64,000 nucleotides of DNA from Epichloe hybrida (GCA_019022495.1 JAFEKR010000001.1:1240001-1304000), one strand, 5' to 3'. Shown: positions 1-11,900, counted from the stretch's first letter. Numbers and translations: made by a program. The notes: generated by a model from the sequence alone, not told the origin.

Positions 1-634
1 ATTTTCTTTTTAAGTCAGTGAGTTCTTTCCCCATCGCGCATCCAGCTGCATCGTATAAACAGGCTGATTTCTTAATTTTCATGTCTTTGCTCCAGACTAT
101 TTCTTGAGGTTCCGAGGAAGCTACTGCAGCGTCTGTATTATCGTCAACATCCATGGGCTGCAAATTCTGATCGTTTGCTATGTTTTCATCGATACAATGG
201 ATATGCTTGTTTATGTCTTCTAAGTCACCCGTCGTTTCGTGTGGCCGTTTGGGATCATGATGTTCCTGCTCCTCCTTTGTAACGAGACCGCCACCATCGT
301 AGCCCTCAGATCGCCCAGAAGGCTTATAATTTTCATCCAAAGTACTTGTCAGAGAATGATTATTGGTCCTTTCTCCCAACATTTGCCGCGCCGTCGCAGG
401 ATGGGAGACATATCCTCCACTATTGTTGCTTCGCCTATGACGTTGTGCAGGTTTCGTCACGCGATTTGCGTTGTTGCCTGGTCGTTTGTTATTTCCCGTC
501 GCCACCGTGGCTAAATTCTTATTCATTCCTCTAGACGGTAGGACTTCAATCGTTTCAACGTCGTCGAAATCTGGCTCGGAGTCGGACATCATCATTGATG
601 CAAACCCTCCAGTGGCTCTCGGCGGAGGAGGCAT
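1..634 (-). CDS. Partial gene (5' part), possible monopolin subunit Pcs1/Csm1
   Basis: A reading frame opens with ATG at 632-634 on the minus strand and stays free of stops for 211 codons to the window edge, so the C-terminal part is missing. The N-terminus is polar and looks disordered, with an acidic patch near residues 17-25 and a basic NRVTKPAQ-type stretch around residues 57-64. Near the edge the sequence becomes a Lys/Glu/Leu-rich start of what may be a coiled coil (ELTDLKRK). Fungal Pcs1/Csm1 proteins, which clamp kinetochore microtubule sites and act in rDNA cohesion, have a similar plan: acidic start, basic ANRVTKPAQ-like motif, coiled coil, then a globular domain. The match rests on remembered family features, and the diagnostic globular domain lies outside the window. 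It could be another nuclear coiled-coil protein. Confidence 0.45.
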   Translation of the reverse strand, partial: MPPPPRATGGFASMMMSDSEPDFDDVETIEVLPSRGMNKNLATVATGNNKRPGNNANRVTKPAQRHRRSNNSGGYVSHPATARQMLGERTNNHSLTSTLDENYKPSGRSEGYDGGGLVTKEEQEHHDPKRPHETTGDLEDINKHIHCIDENIANDQNLQPMDVDDNTDAAVASSEPQEIVWSKDMKIKKSACLYDAAGCAMGKELTDLKRK

Positions 635-1214
635 GGTAAAATTTAATCGGGATCTGAAGAAAAGGAATGATGTTGACAAGAGAAGCGAGATCGCAACACA
701 AATTTAAGCTAATATTGTAACTTGAGTCTTTGTAAAACTGCGTAATCTGGAAATAGGAAAAAATTCGGAAGATGGCTGAACGTCCGAGATCTTGCGATGC
801 AATAATACGCATTTCCCTTTCGGGCAGAATGTAAACAACGGGTGGGGACGACATGCAAAAGCTCCAGCCACGCTCAACCTCGGTAGACTGCCTGACTGCT
901 TAGTAAGGACACCCCAACTTGTGTGGCAAGAATGAAGGACTCAGGTGCATCTACTAGGAACGTGGCTGACTGATCACTAAGACTTCTTCGACAAGCATAT
1001 CTAGGTGTTGGTTCGTCAGACCAAATTCCCAGGTTCATGTTTCAAACGTCGCAATAGTTCACGCATTCGGCAATATCAATACAAATACTGTCGCCCAGTA
1101 TCATTCAATCCATGTGAAGCCTTGCGCGACCACAACATTTTTTTTTGGACGGCTCATTCGCGTTAAGAAGGACAAATATTCAACTGGTTTGAGTCACTTT
1201 TTTATCTTGCCCTG
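635..1214. other. Intergenic region between two divergent genes
   Basis: About 580 bp separate the left-edge minus-strand gene from the plus-strand Msp1 gene, so it should hold both promoters. I see no convincing gene, RNA or repeat. A T-rich run lies at about 1138-1146. Confidence 0.6.
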
Positions 1215-2711
1215 ATGCCCGGGAAACCATTCCCGTGGTTAAACTGGATTGTTGGCATGGGCGAACGACGTAAGCTCGGCGACGTCGCCTTGGATCTTTT
1301 ATTGTTCGCGGGCATGGTACGTCATCCAACACTCAGGGCTTATTTACTGTTTCCCCTAATGTGTCTTTCATTACCCCATTACTGATTGTCTACATCATAT
1401 GCAGATGACGGCCGGTCTGTATGTAGCCAGGAACTTATTAACACCAATGTTAAGCAACCTTGCGGATCCGGACAAAGAGAAGCACGATCAAACTCGACGA
1501 CAAGCAAAAGCTCATCTCGAGCGCCTAAATCGCCGTCGTGCTGAAGATAATGATATCACTGCCGATGGAGGCGAAGGAAGTGGACCCAGAAAGATCGAAG
1601 ACCTGGCCTTGAATGAATATGAGAATCTGGTTGCTTTGGATATGGTCCCGCCAGAAGATATCCACGTCGGATTCGATGGTAGGTCTTTTCAGCATCTCAA
1701 TATATGCATCACTTATGAGTAGCCCCCTAATTGTTGTTACTCTTCTAGATATTGGGGGTTTGGATGCGATTATCGAAGAGCTCAAGGAATCCGTCATTTA
1801 CCCGCTAACAATGCCACATCTGTACTCTCATGCGGCACCTTTACTCTCTGCACCCTCTGGGGTGCTTCTTTTTGGGCCACCAGGATGTGGGAAAACAATG
1901 CTGGCAAAGGCACTAGCTCATGAGAGTGGCGCTTCATTCATCAATCTCCACATCTCAACAATGACAGAGAAGTGGTACGGTGATTCCAACAAAATAGTTC
2001 GTGCTGTTTTCTCTTTGGCTCGCAAAATGCAGCCAGCAATAATTTTCATCGACGAAATCGATGCAGTTTTGGGGACACGGAGAAGTGGAGAGCACGAAGC
2101 CAGTGGCATGGTCAAGGCCGAGTATGAACCTCACCTGCGCAATTTCTTTTGCAGTTTCAATTGCTAACACAAACAACAGGTTCATGACGTTGTGGGATGG
2201 TCTCACATCTGCCAACTCATCTGGCGTGCCAAAACAAATCGTCGTTTTGGGAGCAACAAACCGAATCAACGACATTGACGAGGCGATTTTGCGACGCATG
2301 CCCAAGAAATTCCCTGTGCCACTTCCAGGTCTCAAACAGCGACGAAGGATTCTGCAACTTATTTTGCAAGATACCAAAACCGACTCGGAGCAATTTGATC
2401 TAAATTACGTGTCGAAAATCACGGCGGGGCTGTCGGGAAGCGATATCAAGGAAGCATGCCGAGACGCTGCTATGGCGCCCGTGCGGGAATACATGCGACA
2501 GCATCGAGCGGAAGGGCGCCAGATGGTTTCTGTAGACCCTGCCCATTTCCGTGGTATTAGGACTGACGACTTCTTCGGACAACGTGCTGGATGTAGGATT
2601 CAAGGCAGAAACAAACCCAGTTATACTGATCGTGAAGGGAAAGCCGGCAGTCAAGTATCCGATGGTGACCAGGAGGATTTAGATGAACCCGCTGCTGAAA
2701 GTCAAGATTGA
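1215..2711 (+). CDS. msp1: Msp1/ATAD1-type mitochondrial outer-membrane AAA ATPase
   Basis: Msp1 pulls mislocalised tail-anchored proteins out of the mitochondrial outer membrane using ATP. Four exons fit: 1215-1316, 1405-1678, 1749-2121 and 2180-2711, giving 426 residues. Exon junctions rebuild family sequence, for example GFDDIGG across intron 2 and KAEFMTLWDG across intron 3. Residues about 22-45 are hydrophobic and match the single N-terminal membrane anchor. Walker A is GPPGCGKT (about 168-175) and Walker B is IIFIDEID (about 223-230). The region [17 protein letters not shown] holds the sensor and arginine-finger residues. Length is close to the family norm (about 360-430). The last 40 or so residues after DDFFGQ are poorly conserved, so a further 3' intron cannot be excluded. 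The complex I subunit gene lies downstream on the same strand, 1 kb away. Confidence 0.92.
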
Positions 2712-3737
2712 AGAGACTGCGGTTATCCCTTTTGACTGGAGTCCGTGGTGTCTCACGTGTACGACATTCTGGTTTGATATCAAGATCTGTATGAATGCAC
2801 CATTTGCCCCTACTCTCCTTCTCCTGTTAGGCGAAGAAAAAAAAATGCTTTCATCGACGTTGCTGTCATCATGACGAATGTATACGTGTCTTAAGTCTTC
2901 GAAGCAGGAGTTCTTTCTACCGTTGATATGCAATTAAGCTCACGGACTCTGTATTTCATTTCAATGTTCGTTATGACATCAGTCCAGACAGCAACAACCC
3001 CAAAGGCACTTGATGAGTGTAGGCGCCGAAAAGAAGAGAATTATCCATCAATGCTCGAGGACTGAGCTGCTTTCAATGAATTTTACTCTTCACAGGATGT
3101 GGAATCAAATGGCCCGTAAAATCGAAGCCGTTGAGGCCAGTGTGAGCCAGTTTACATCTTATAGATTTAGTTAATATTAACCTAGCGTCCACCTGGCCAG
3201 GTATAGTCAGCGTCTATTATGCAGAATTAAACCTTGGCAAACAAAATTCGAAATCAATATTTAACTAGTTACGTTTAGTCAGTATCTCTACTATGTAAAG
3301 AATACTTGCATAAGTCTAATATATTAATTTTCGGTCGAGGGGGGGGGGTTTGCGAGGGTTTGTTTCTACACAGTAAATGCCAGCTATACGGAGTACTTGG
3401 CTAAAAGAGCATTGACTGACTTTACAAGATGCACAATGACTCGCGAAGTCTGATATGTTAATAGTTTATAAGTTGAAACTTCAATATAAAAACCCCCCAA
3501 AATAATAGTATTTAAGAAGTATAGGTGTCGGGGTATAGTCGCCCCCTATTTGGACTGTCGGTTGGCACATCGAGCCTAGGCTAGCTTGGATCACGTGACT
3601 CCATTGATGATACTTGATGATGATCGGAGCTTCTTCCTGACAGAAACAGCCTTCTGGTCGAGGCTCAAAGCATCGTGTCGACATACTTAATACCAGATCG
3701 CTCAGCGTCAGTAATCATACAATTGAAACTCGCTAGC
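2712..3737. other. Intergenic region with an AT-rich patch
   Basis: About 1 kb without a supportable gene. From about 3150 to 3530 the sequence is AT-rich, with many TA steps and a run of nine or so G at about 3341-3349. It might be a small decayed repeat, but no partner copy is visible in this window. The 3' part should hold the promoter of the complex I subunit gene. Confidence 0.5.
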
Positions 3738-4565
3738 ATGCGGCCGACAACGCGCGTCCTCGCGCGCTATCTGGAGCCGGGCACTCCTACCGGTCTGGCT
3801 GGGCTTTGGACTCATTCTAGCCCGCGATCAACCCTTCTTTACCTATACGGTAGCACGCTCAACAGGCTTCAGTCGATACCCGAGAAGTCCCTTTACCGGC
3901 AATCCGTTGAAGCCGTCACTAAGCATCGTATGAACCTAGTTGAAAAGATCGTTCCAGCTGGTTACGAAGAATGGGCTGCCAAGGCGAAGGAGCTCATCAG
4001 CAAGAACCCAGAGCAATTTCGAGTCGCTAGCGGTCGAGTCGATGGCAGTGAAGCTAGAACAGTAAAGCTTGGCGATCGTGTATTCATAATTGGCGCAAAG
4101 CATGAGGCTGGCGATATTCGCTACGAGGAATGGGATGGAGAGGCCGATGAGGGTGGTGAACTTGAAGGCATTCGAACTCCAGCCGAGAGAAGCGATCAAG
4201 TTGTCTGGGCTGAGCAAAAACCATTGGAAGATCATGAAAAAATCGAATGGGAGGATGAGCCTCAGTTGACAGCCGACCAGTGAGTGAGGATGGCGGCATC
4301 AATGCTATACAAAGCTGACTATATAACAGGATTCAGGAACTAGAACAGAATATCGGGGCCGGCCTAATTGAGGAAGTCATTCAAGTCGCTGAAGGTGAAC
4401 TTCGGATCATCAAGACCATGGAGAAGGCTAAAGTGTCAGTATCATTCAACGTCCTGGTATTGGCTTTATGAACTCGACAGCACTAACGATCAAACTAGAT
4501 GGGAAAATTTGGAGGAGAAACCGGTCGAGGGTCAGTGGGAATATTTTGACAGAAAGTCCATGTAA
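3738..4565 (+). CDS. nuo29.9: NADH:ubiquinone oxidoreductase 29.9 kDa subunit (NDUFA5 family)
   Basis: This is an accessory subunit of mitochondrial complex I, on the matrix arm. Three exons fit: 3738-4279, 4330-4434 and 4499-4565, coding 237 residues. The start at 3738 (MRPTTRVLAR) gives a short Arg-rich N-terminus suited to mitochondrial import. An in-frame upstream ATG at 3675 would add 21 residues with no family match. The ETC_C1_NDUFA5 core follows: the GTPTGLAGLWTHSSPRSTL block, then LYLYGSTL, YRQSVEAVTKHR and the conserved PAGYEEWA. The C-terminal part has the fungal features EWDGE, EWEDEPQLTA and a terminal GQWEYFDRKSM. The introns (50 and 64 bp) are exact in frame; intron 2 splits a GTA codon to give KVWENL. 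Confidence 0.92.
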
Positions 4566-5132
4566 ACTTGACACCGATTTTGCTATGCCTTTGTAAATGT
4601 TAGCCTTGTCAAGTGTCTTCTACAGGCTCTACCGTTTTTTTTTATCACCCACGCTTCTATCATCTGCTCAAGGCGACCCCGTGAATTATTTCCTAGGATT
4701 AGCCAGTATCCCAAAATCACGTTGAAGTGCCAGTTGTCTAAAATTCTGTGCACTTTTTGCTCTCGTATTGCTACCACTTGCCATTGAATATATCTGGTCT
4801 TTTTCACGATTATAACTTATTCCGCATTCCTGGCAGGCGGAGGAAAATTTACATGAGAGACCATGGCCCCCCGCATGGCTGGGTATAGCTAGCAACACTA
4901 AGAAAGGATATATCAGTAGAAACCCGATGCGTTGGCTACAACTATTGATGTGAATAAAAATCAACAACTTATTCCGTTGCTTTCTATCTACCCCGTGCAG
5001 GGCACTTCGTTGCGATAAATGCCTGATGTGAAGTGGGGCTTGGTATGGTTTTCAATTCTGGAACTATCTCCCGCACACAAGTCGCTTCTCCAGTTCACAG
5101 CCTGAGCATCTCGCATATGAAGACACCTCTGA
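4566..5132. other. Intergenic region upstream of RRN11
   Basis: Some 570 bp lie between two plus-strand genes. They should carry the 3' end of the complex I subunit gene and the RRN11 promoter. I see no further gene or repeat. Confidence 0.55.
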
Positions 5133-6419
5133 ATGATGGATTCGTCATACGGATCATTCTCAAGAGCGAAATCAAGCAAGCGTAAGCGAAGGGCCCCAGA
5201 TGGGCCTCCAAACTCTGCCCCATTTCCGGCAAAGCAAGATATCAACTCATACAGTTGGTCGGCTAGTCAGCAACGACAACTATCACTGGCTGGCGTCAGC
5301 ATCAATGATAAAGACAAAGACCTCTCGCAAGCCATCGAATACTTTCCACACCGCGGCTTTCAGACCGCGGAATTTGAATTTACACAGTCAGACGAGGAAG
5401 ATTCTTCACGTACTGCAGAGGGACAAGGGTCACATGCAAAAACATTAACCCCTAGACAGTCAAAGACGGCACATCTCGGAAGTCACCTCGACAATCTTCT
5501 GAGATCTACGCATCAGCTCCTCGATGAAGGAAAAGTTGAGAAGTCAGCGAAGTTATTTGCTATTATCCTGCAGCTTCGACTCGATGGCAGGCCCATCGAT
5601 ATTCGCCAGTATGATCTCTGGGCACTTGGAGCAGAAATTATTATGAGAGGAGGGGAAGAAGACAGATTAAGACGACTGGGACTACAGAGCACGGCAATCG
5701 ACTGTGGTGGGAGCTACACTCATATCCGTGTCCCTCTACGATGGGGATCGAACACCAACATCAACAAACTTAGAGCATACATGGAGGAACTGATACAAAA
5801 ATATCCATATGATCGCAAATTTCCTCGGAAAGTTTCAGCCATTGACTTCCAGCTTGCGCTCAAAGCATGTGAGATTTTCAATTGCCATGCACAGTTTATG
5901 GCCGAGATTTCACGTCTAACTGGCGAGCGACAAACATGGCAAGAGGATGTAATCCCACATGCCACATCACACCAAAGAGAAGTTAATACCCATGATGACT
6001 CTTTCGGCATGATGGATGGAAACGATGAAACGACATCCCCCGCTAGATCAAACGTTGCAATAGAGCATATCCGAAATCAAATATGCACAACAATAACGAC
6101 AATCGCCGCTGAGATGGATACAATGATCGACAATCCGCCCTATTCCGGGAACAAATACTTCCTTCATCTGCGCGCAATAGCGTCACTGATGATCGCCGAC
6201 CTCCTTGTTTTTACTTCAAAAGGTGAGGATTCTGACGCTCATGAAGCGACGAAGGCGGTAGAGGCCCAATTGGAAGCAAAGGATCTACTTCAAAAAATCA
6301 TGGATCGTACAGAGCGTTCTGTCTCATCCCTGTTGGATATTTCAGTGCAACAGATCTGCGTGAATCAACAATCACAACAGCAGAGATTGCACGTATCTCT
6401 TCCCATTCGAGGAATATGA
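5133..6419 (+). CDS. rrn11: RNA polymerase I-specific initiation factor Rrn11
   Basis: Rrn11 is part of the core factor that loads RNA polymerase I at rDNA promoters in the nucleolus. The gene is one uninterrupted frame of 428 residues. Residues 12-22 form a basic cluster (AKSSKRKRRAP), a plausible nuclear signal, and an acidic stretch (SDEEDSS) follows near residue 88. The Rrn11 domain starts near residue 118 with the TPR-like helices HLDNLLRSTHQLLDEGKVEKSAKLFAIILQ and continues with RPIDIRQYDLWALGAEI, the RVPLRWG motif and IQKYPYDRKFPRKVSAIDFQLALKACEI. A second ATG directly follows the first, so the true start may be 3 bases later. The stop is 41 bp from the stop of the convergent EED gene, so the two mRNAs must overlap at their 3' ends. 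Confidence 0.85.
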   Translation: MMDSSYGSFSRAKSSKRKRRAPDGPPNSAPFPAKQDINSYSWSASQQRQLSLAGVSINDKDKDLSQAIEYFPHRGFQTAEFEFTQSDEEDSSRTAEGQGSHAKTLTPRQSKTAHLGSHLDNLLRSTHQLLDEGKVEKSAKLFAIILQLRLDGRPIDIRQYDLWALGAEIIMRGGEEDRLRRLGLQSTAIDCGGSYTHIRVPLRWGSNTNINKLRAYMEELIQKYPYDRKFPRKVSAIDFQLALKACEIFNCHAQFMAEISRLTGERQTWQEDVIPHATSHQREVNTHDDSFGMMDGNDETTSPARSNVAIEHIRNQICTTITTIAAEMDTMIDNPPYSGNKYFLHLRAIASLMIADLLVFTSKGEDSDAHEATKAVEAQLEAKDLLQKIMDRTERSVSSLLDISVQQICVNQQSQQQRLHVSLPIRGI

Positions 6420-6460
6420 AATATATTGGAGAATTGGCGGGAATGTGACCAGCTCGTTTG

Positions 6461-8549
6461 TCAAGTCCCATGTGCGCGAGAAGTTGGTTTACCAGCCCAG
6501 CGCTGGAGCACTAGGGTTGTGTTCGAGCTTCCTACGACCACACACCATTCCCCACCTGGACTCCACGCTGCTTGCCTACCAACGAAATTCGCCGAGGAGG
6601 ACTCGGTCCGATGAGCTCGAAGCGAATCATGCGGATCTTCCATACTATACCTCGATGCCCAGGATTCTAAAGTATCTGAGGAATATTCAGTGGTTTCTGT
6701 ATGGCCAGTTTGACCAGATGCTGTGGAATCTCTATCACTTCCGACGCCCTTTATCCTACCAGTCGCGTCTGCCCTTTGACGCGGAATCACAGGCTTCAGC
6801 CAACTGGGAAGTTGAATGGGTCTTGACTTGTCACGGCGGGGATCACGTTGAGCTGCCATGACATCTCGATAGACGGTGAGCCGCCGGAGGTCCCAAAAGA
6901 AAATGTTTCCCGCGGCGTTGCAAAATGCCAGAACAGGGTTTTGATCTGCAACATCATGAAGCTTGAATCGCATAAAAAACTGTGGCCCACAGTTAGGCGT
7001 GTGAAACTCCAGCAACCGAGTGTACTGAGAAGGACATTGTGGTGATGTTGCAGGGACAAAAGCAGATCTTGTCAAACGGTCTGGATCTTCATAACTGGTG
7101 GGAACCACGTTTTGAGGGGTCGGTGCTGTACTCTGTGATGGCCTTGGCCCAGCAGAAGAAAAGCCCTCGATTCTCCACAGCACAATGACATTATCATGAC
7201 AAGCCCTGGAAAGAATGTAATCTCCATAGAATGCGACGCTGCCACATAAGTCGCATATTAATCCTATGAGCTTTTCGCAAAGTCAAAGATGGAGAACTAC
7301 ATACCAGTCAACTATGCCGCTGTGAACTGCGGATGTAGAAAAGTGAGGATAATGTACTTGGAGGGGTGTCGTAATGGCAGTCTTTGGCAAGTCCGGAATG
7401 GTCCACTAGAGCGAAAACATGAGAAGTGAAAGTACTGGTCGAGCTATTCAGGGAAACAACGTACGAGGTTGATGATTTGATCGTGCCCCGAAGAAAGAAT
7501 ATAGTGACCAGTGTCATGGAACGCCTGGATCTGTAAGTAGCGGCCACCTGAGTCGACACGATGGTACTCACCGCTGAGAGCAGACCCCATGAGTGGCCTT
7601 CGCCAGCGAGAATGCAGAGACAAGGTTGGTCCCTATGGACTGGATCCAGACTCCATAAACGGACGCTGGTGTCATCAGATGCGGAAGCAATAATGGATGG
7701 ATCTATTGGAGATGTAGCCAAGTCATTCACGTCCTAGTTGATGTTAACAGGTAAACATGTAAAGCTAAAAGTGGGTGTAAAGACAACATACCCCTCCGTG
7801 TCCTACAAAACACTGGAAGACCGAAGTTAATTCTAATTGGCACTGTCGACGGCAATGACTCTCATACCTCAACCAATCTTCCGTCTGAGACATCGTATAT
7901 TTTAACTTTGGCGTCAACACCACCAATGCAGATATATGGAGCGCCCGAGACGGGGTCTTTTGTCCAGGTACAGCAACAACCGGATGATTCGTCCTAACGA
8001 AAATTAAATGTCAACCATGAAAATTCAATGAAACACCAAACGAAAGGGAAGCCACGCTCCAAGCTCCAAGCACTTACATCTTCGTCACGTATTATCGCTA
8101 TCACCTCGCATGGATTCGAATCACCAGTGTGCTTTGAGAGCCTGCAGATAACTATCTAAAAATTGTTAGCTGAGGATAAAACCCAAGATGGCCAGGTGTA
8201 TTAGCCGCAAGCCAGAATAATGGACATCATACATGTTTCTTGCTGACAGCCGCGAACACGGCATCGCGGTCTAGTGGTTGATATGGACAGAATTTTACGT
8301 CAAAAAATTCTTCAAGTTCAAACATTTAGACACCAAGATTCAAATAGTATAGTCATAGAGCGAGGCTGATTTCAGACATTACCTGCTACATTGTCATCGT
8401 GGCCCAAGAACCGCGTGTCGTTCTTTCGCGAAAATTAGTTGCTAATCTCGAGCTAGGACTCTAGCTTCATGTGTGTGTGTTTATACCTCAAACCCGAATG
8501 ACACGCGTAGCTTTGGTAACTCAAAGAGATGATCGTCCTTGGCCGCCAT
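6461..8549 (-). CDS. eed: PRC2 subunit EED (WD40 polycomb protein)
   Basis: EED is the WD40 subunit of Polycomb repressive complex 2, which methylates histone H3 Lys27; it binds H3K27me3 and activates the methyltransferase. Ten exons (minus strand, high to low) fit: 8487-8549, 8383-8422, 8233-8309, 8078-8155, 7868-7993, 7792-7812, 7572-7733, 7465-7530, 7305-7405 and 6461-7238, giving 503 residues in a consistent frame. Family features appear in order: EFFDVKFCPYQP, FAAVSKKH, the CFVGHGG block coded by a 21-bp exon, DVNDLATSPIDPSIIASAS with VRLW, SSGHDQIINLWTIPD, HYPHFSTSAVHSGIVDCVAFYGDYILSRA, GNIFFWDL and a closing WCVVVGSSN. The HYPHFST/VDC block is specific to EED among WD40 proteins. The start at 8549 gives MAAKDDHLFELPKLRVSF. 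About 305 bp upstream begins a RIP-mutated retroelement. Confidence 0.9.
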
Positions 8550-8854
8550 GAGACACGTTGCCGGGGATATATATAATGTGATAGCTTCAAGATCTTTTTG
8601 TGATTTATCCCCTCCTTCGCTTCTGTCGTCCGTCCGGAAGAAGCAACAGCGGTTACAAGAATGCGCTGCAATTGAGCGCGCTACTAAGAACAGCGGGTAG
8701 AAAGCTCAAGCAGCATGGTACTCAGTACTGTTGGACAAAGGAAGCAATTCAAAGTACCACCTAATTCCCAGGTTGTAGACAATTTATAGCGGTGGGGAAT
8801 ATATTATTCCAAGCTGGACAACGCGTTTGAAATGAAGCTTGCTAGCCCAGGGCC
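8550..8854. promoter_or_regulatory. Remaining EED-side half of a former divergent promoter
   Basis: This 305-bp GC-balanced stretch lies between the EED start codon and the GGCC target duplication of the Gypsy element. It is not RIP-mutated. It must contain the EED promoter unless the promoter lies inside the retroelement. No specific factor site is claimed. Confidence 0.5.
8851..8854. repeat. Gypsy target-site duplication, left (GGCC)
   Basis: GGCC directly before the left LTR is repeated at 18181-18184 directly after the right LTR. Four bases is short and a chance match is possible, but it fits the LTR ends defined by comparing the two copies. Confidence 0.6.
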
Positions 8855-8970
8855 TGAAGTGATACCAAAATTGATAGGGATAATGATGGTTGTATTTCTC
8901 AAGTCTGTAATCTACCTAAGCCCCATATAATTATGATTAACTATTACGTAATCCATTCTCCACCCTAATA
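8855..8970 (-). repeat. Gypsy LTR, left copy (3' LTR in element orientation)
   Basis: This 116-bp copy differs from the right copy (18065-18180) by eight transitions and no transversions or gaps by my reading. Its outer side (8855 onward) keeps unmutated bases. Its inner end carries the mutated form (CCCTAATA where the right copy has CCCCAACA). In forward orientation the repeat runs from TG to CA. Confidence 0.88.
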
Positions 8971-11900
8971 GGCTAGCCTATTTTAAGATAGTGTTAACCA
9001 TAATACTAAGAATCTTCTAAAATACTACAAGCTATTCTCCTTCTTAATTATTATTCTCTATTCCCTAATGATTTTATATCTCCTTCTCTAGATCCTAATT
9101 AGCTATATCCTAGGTGTTTAGTCTTAGAGGTTATAGTCTTTCCTAGCGTAGGATATATATCTTTAGATTATTAATATAAATCTTTTAACCTTACCCTTTG
9201 CCTAAAGGTTTAATCTTATATAACACTAATAATAACTTTCTCTTAATTATTAAAAGCTTTCCCTAGGTCTTATAGAACTTCCCCTTTAACTTATTCTCTT
9301 TATTAATTTTCTCCTATATAAGATTACTTACTTTAAACTATTATAGTAGCTTAGAAGAATCTCCCTTATTATTTACTTTTTAAGTTTAAACTAATTCCCT
9401 TCTCTTCTCCCTTAAATTAGAGTGCTATAGATTTATTTCTTAAACTAAGATAGGATTATTCCCTAATTCTAATAAGTCTATCTTATCTTAATTATTACTA
9501 ACTCCTATGTGTTTAGTAAATAGATTAAATCCTAATATTAACATTACTAGAGTTATCCTTACGCTTAATATAAATTAATTATTTAGAATAACTATAATAC
9601 TTAGAATAGCTTAGTTCTATAAATTAAGTAATACTTTATCCCTTTTAATTGCTTACTTTATTAATTATTGTTTTACTAGGCGAATATTCTATTTAGTAAG
9701 TCCTATAGAAAATAGATAAGAGATAGGTCTAAAAGTAACTATTATACTATGTTTTCCTATAGTTAATTTAAAGTTTAGATTTTTAAAGTAAGATCCATTA
9801 TTATAGTAAATTCCTCTTAGCTAGCTAAAAATAAAGCTCTAGTTTTTATCCTATGTCTAGGTAACTAAATCTCTAGTAGCTTTATTATAGGATTAACCTA
9901 ACGCAAACCTTATTATATAGTTAATAGTAATTAGCATATATAAGTCTCTATTTTAAGCCTTAGGAGTAATAGGTCTAAGGTAATCTATTATAACTAATGC
10001 CTATAGTTCTAATATTATAATAGTTTTTAAAGCTAATCTTAGTAACCTAGTTCTAGTTTACTAGTAAATAAGATAAGATTAATAGTAAGACTTAATATCT
10101 TTCGCTCTATCTAGCTAGAAATACACCCTATAAAGCTTTTATATTATAATAGTTAGGCTAAAGTGCCTTACTATATTATAAGCTTATTAAAGTTTTAGTA
10201 AGACCTCTTTAGAGATTATATATTTAGCTAAAGATTTATTAAGTTCTAAATAATAAAGTTTTTAGTCTATAATTTAATATTTTAAGGCTTAACACTAAAC
10301 TAGTTTTTGTTGTTTAGTTAGAATTATATAAGGACTATAAATAATTAAAGTAAGAATCTCCTTATACTATTTAGAGTTTAACTATTCCTAAAGCTTAGTT
10401 TTAACTATCTCTAAAGTTTTATTATTTAATCTTTCTTCTTCTAGTATAATTATTATATTTATTAAAATCATTACTAGTTATTCTCCTATAGCTAGGGATA
10501 TGTTAACTCCTATTTTTCTCTTTACTTTATATAGATTAGATTTAAGTTTCTCTAGTAGTTATAATATCCTATTTATAATCTTTATGATTTTTATTATATT
10601 AGGATAGTGTATATATTTTATATTTAACTCTTATAGAATGTTTACCTATTAAGTAACCTTCCTATAAACCTTAGAGAGGTTTACTATTAAATTAATAATC
10701 CCTTTATAGTCTATGTATACCTTTAGTAAATAAGGTAAACTATTAACTAGCTATTATGTCTCTTTTAATCTAATAATAATAGCTAATATTTCTTTTTCTA
10801 GCATTATATAGTGTTTTTCTGTGTCCCCTAATCTATATAATATTTATATAATAATTTAAACCTTTACGAAATTTAAGTCTATAGCGCTTATACTAGGTTC
10901 CGCGTCTTCTAGCTAAAATAAAACTCCTCTAGTTCCTATATCTAAAGCGTCTATTACTAAATAAAACTATATCCCTAGCTAAGCCCTAAAAGTAGTATTT
11001 ACCTAAATGCTATAGTAAATCTAGAGTAAAGTGTTTTAAGCTTCTAGTATTTATTTAGGTTTCTCCTTTAAAACTTTTACCCTCTAGACTAATAGCTTCC
11101 TAGATTTTATAACTTTCTAAACCTCTTAGAAAAAGACTTTCTTAATAGTTAACACTAGATTTAATTTACTAGGGATAAACTTTCTTAAGAAAGGCATTAG
11201 GTAAATTAAAACTAAGATTTTATTCTAAGTTTTTAAAAGCTACTATTAGAAGTGTCTTACTAGGTTAGCGAATCTTTTATAATGTTTCCTTACTAGTCTA
11301 ATCTTTTTATCTTTAATAGAAAATCCTATATAGTTTACCTTTAACGTAAAGAGAGTTATCTTATGTTTACTTAGTTTAATTAGTGCCTAGGTAATTCTTA
11401 GGAAGTAGTGTATTTATAAGAAGTTAAAGTAATTTTCCTATGTTTTAGAACCTAAGTAGTAATTATTTATGTAAATAGAAAACAAGGTCTTAATGTCTTC
11501 TATATATCCTAATATTAATTCGCTTTTAGATCTATCTTTAAAGAATAAATGCCTAAAGGTAGTGTCTCTAAATCTAGTATATATTCCTAGTAACCTAGTT
11601 AATCCTTATGCTATATTATTATAGTAATATATTCTATTAGGGCCTAAGAAGGCTATCTTGTGTTTATTAGGTGGATAAATTCTAATTACCTAGAATCTAT
11701 TTAAAGCATTTGCTTATAAGATTATTATTAACCTTCCGTAATAAATTGAATCTAAATTAGCTTCTATATTATGGTAAGGATAAGCTAATTTAACTATCTT
11801 ACTATTTATGTTATAGTAATTATAAACCACTTAAAAATCCTTTCTAGGCTTTAGGGCAAATATTATTAGGGCTACCTATTCTAAATCTCTATAGTAAATA

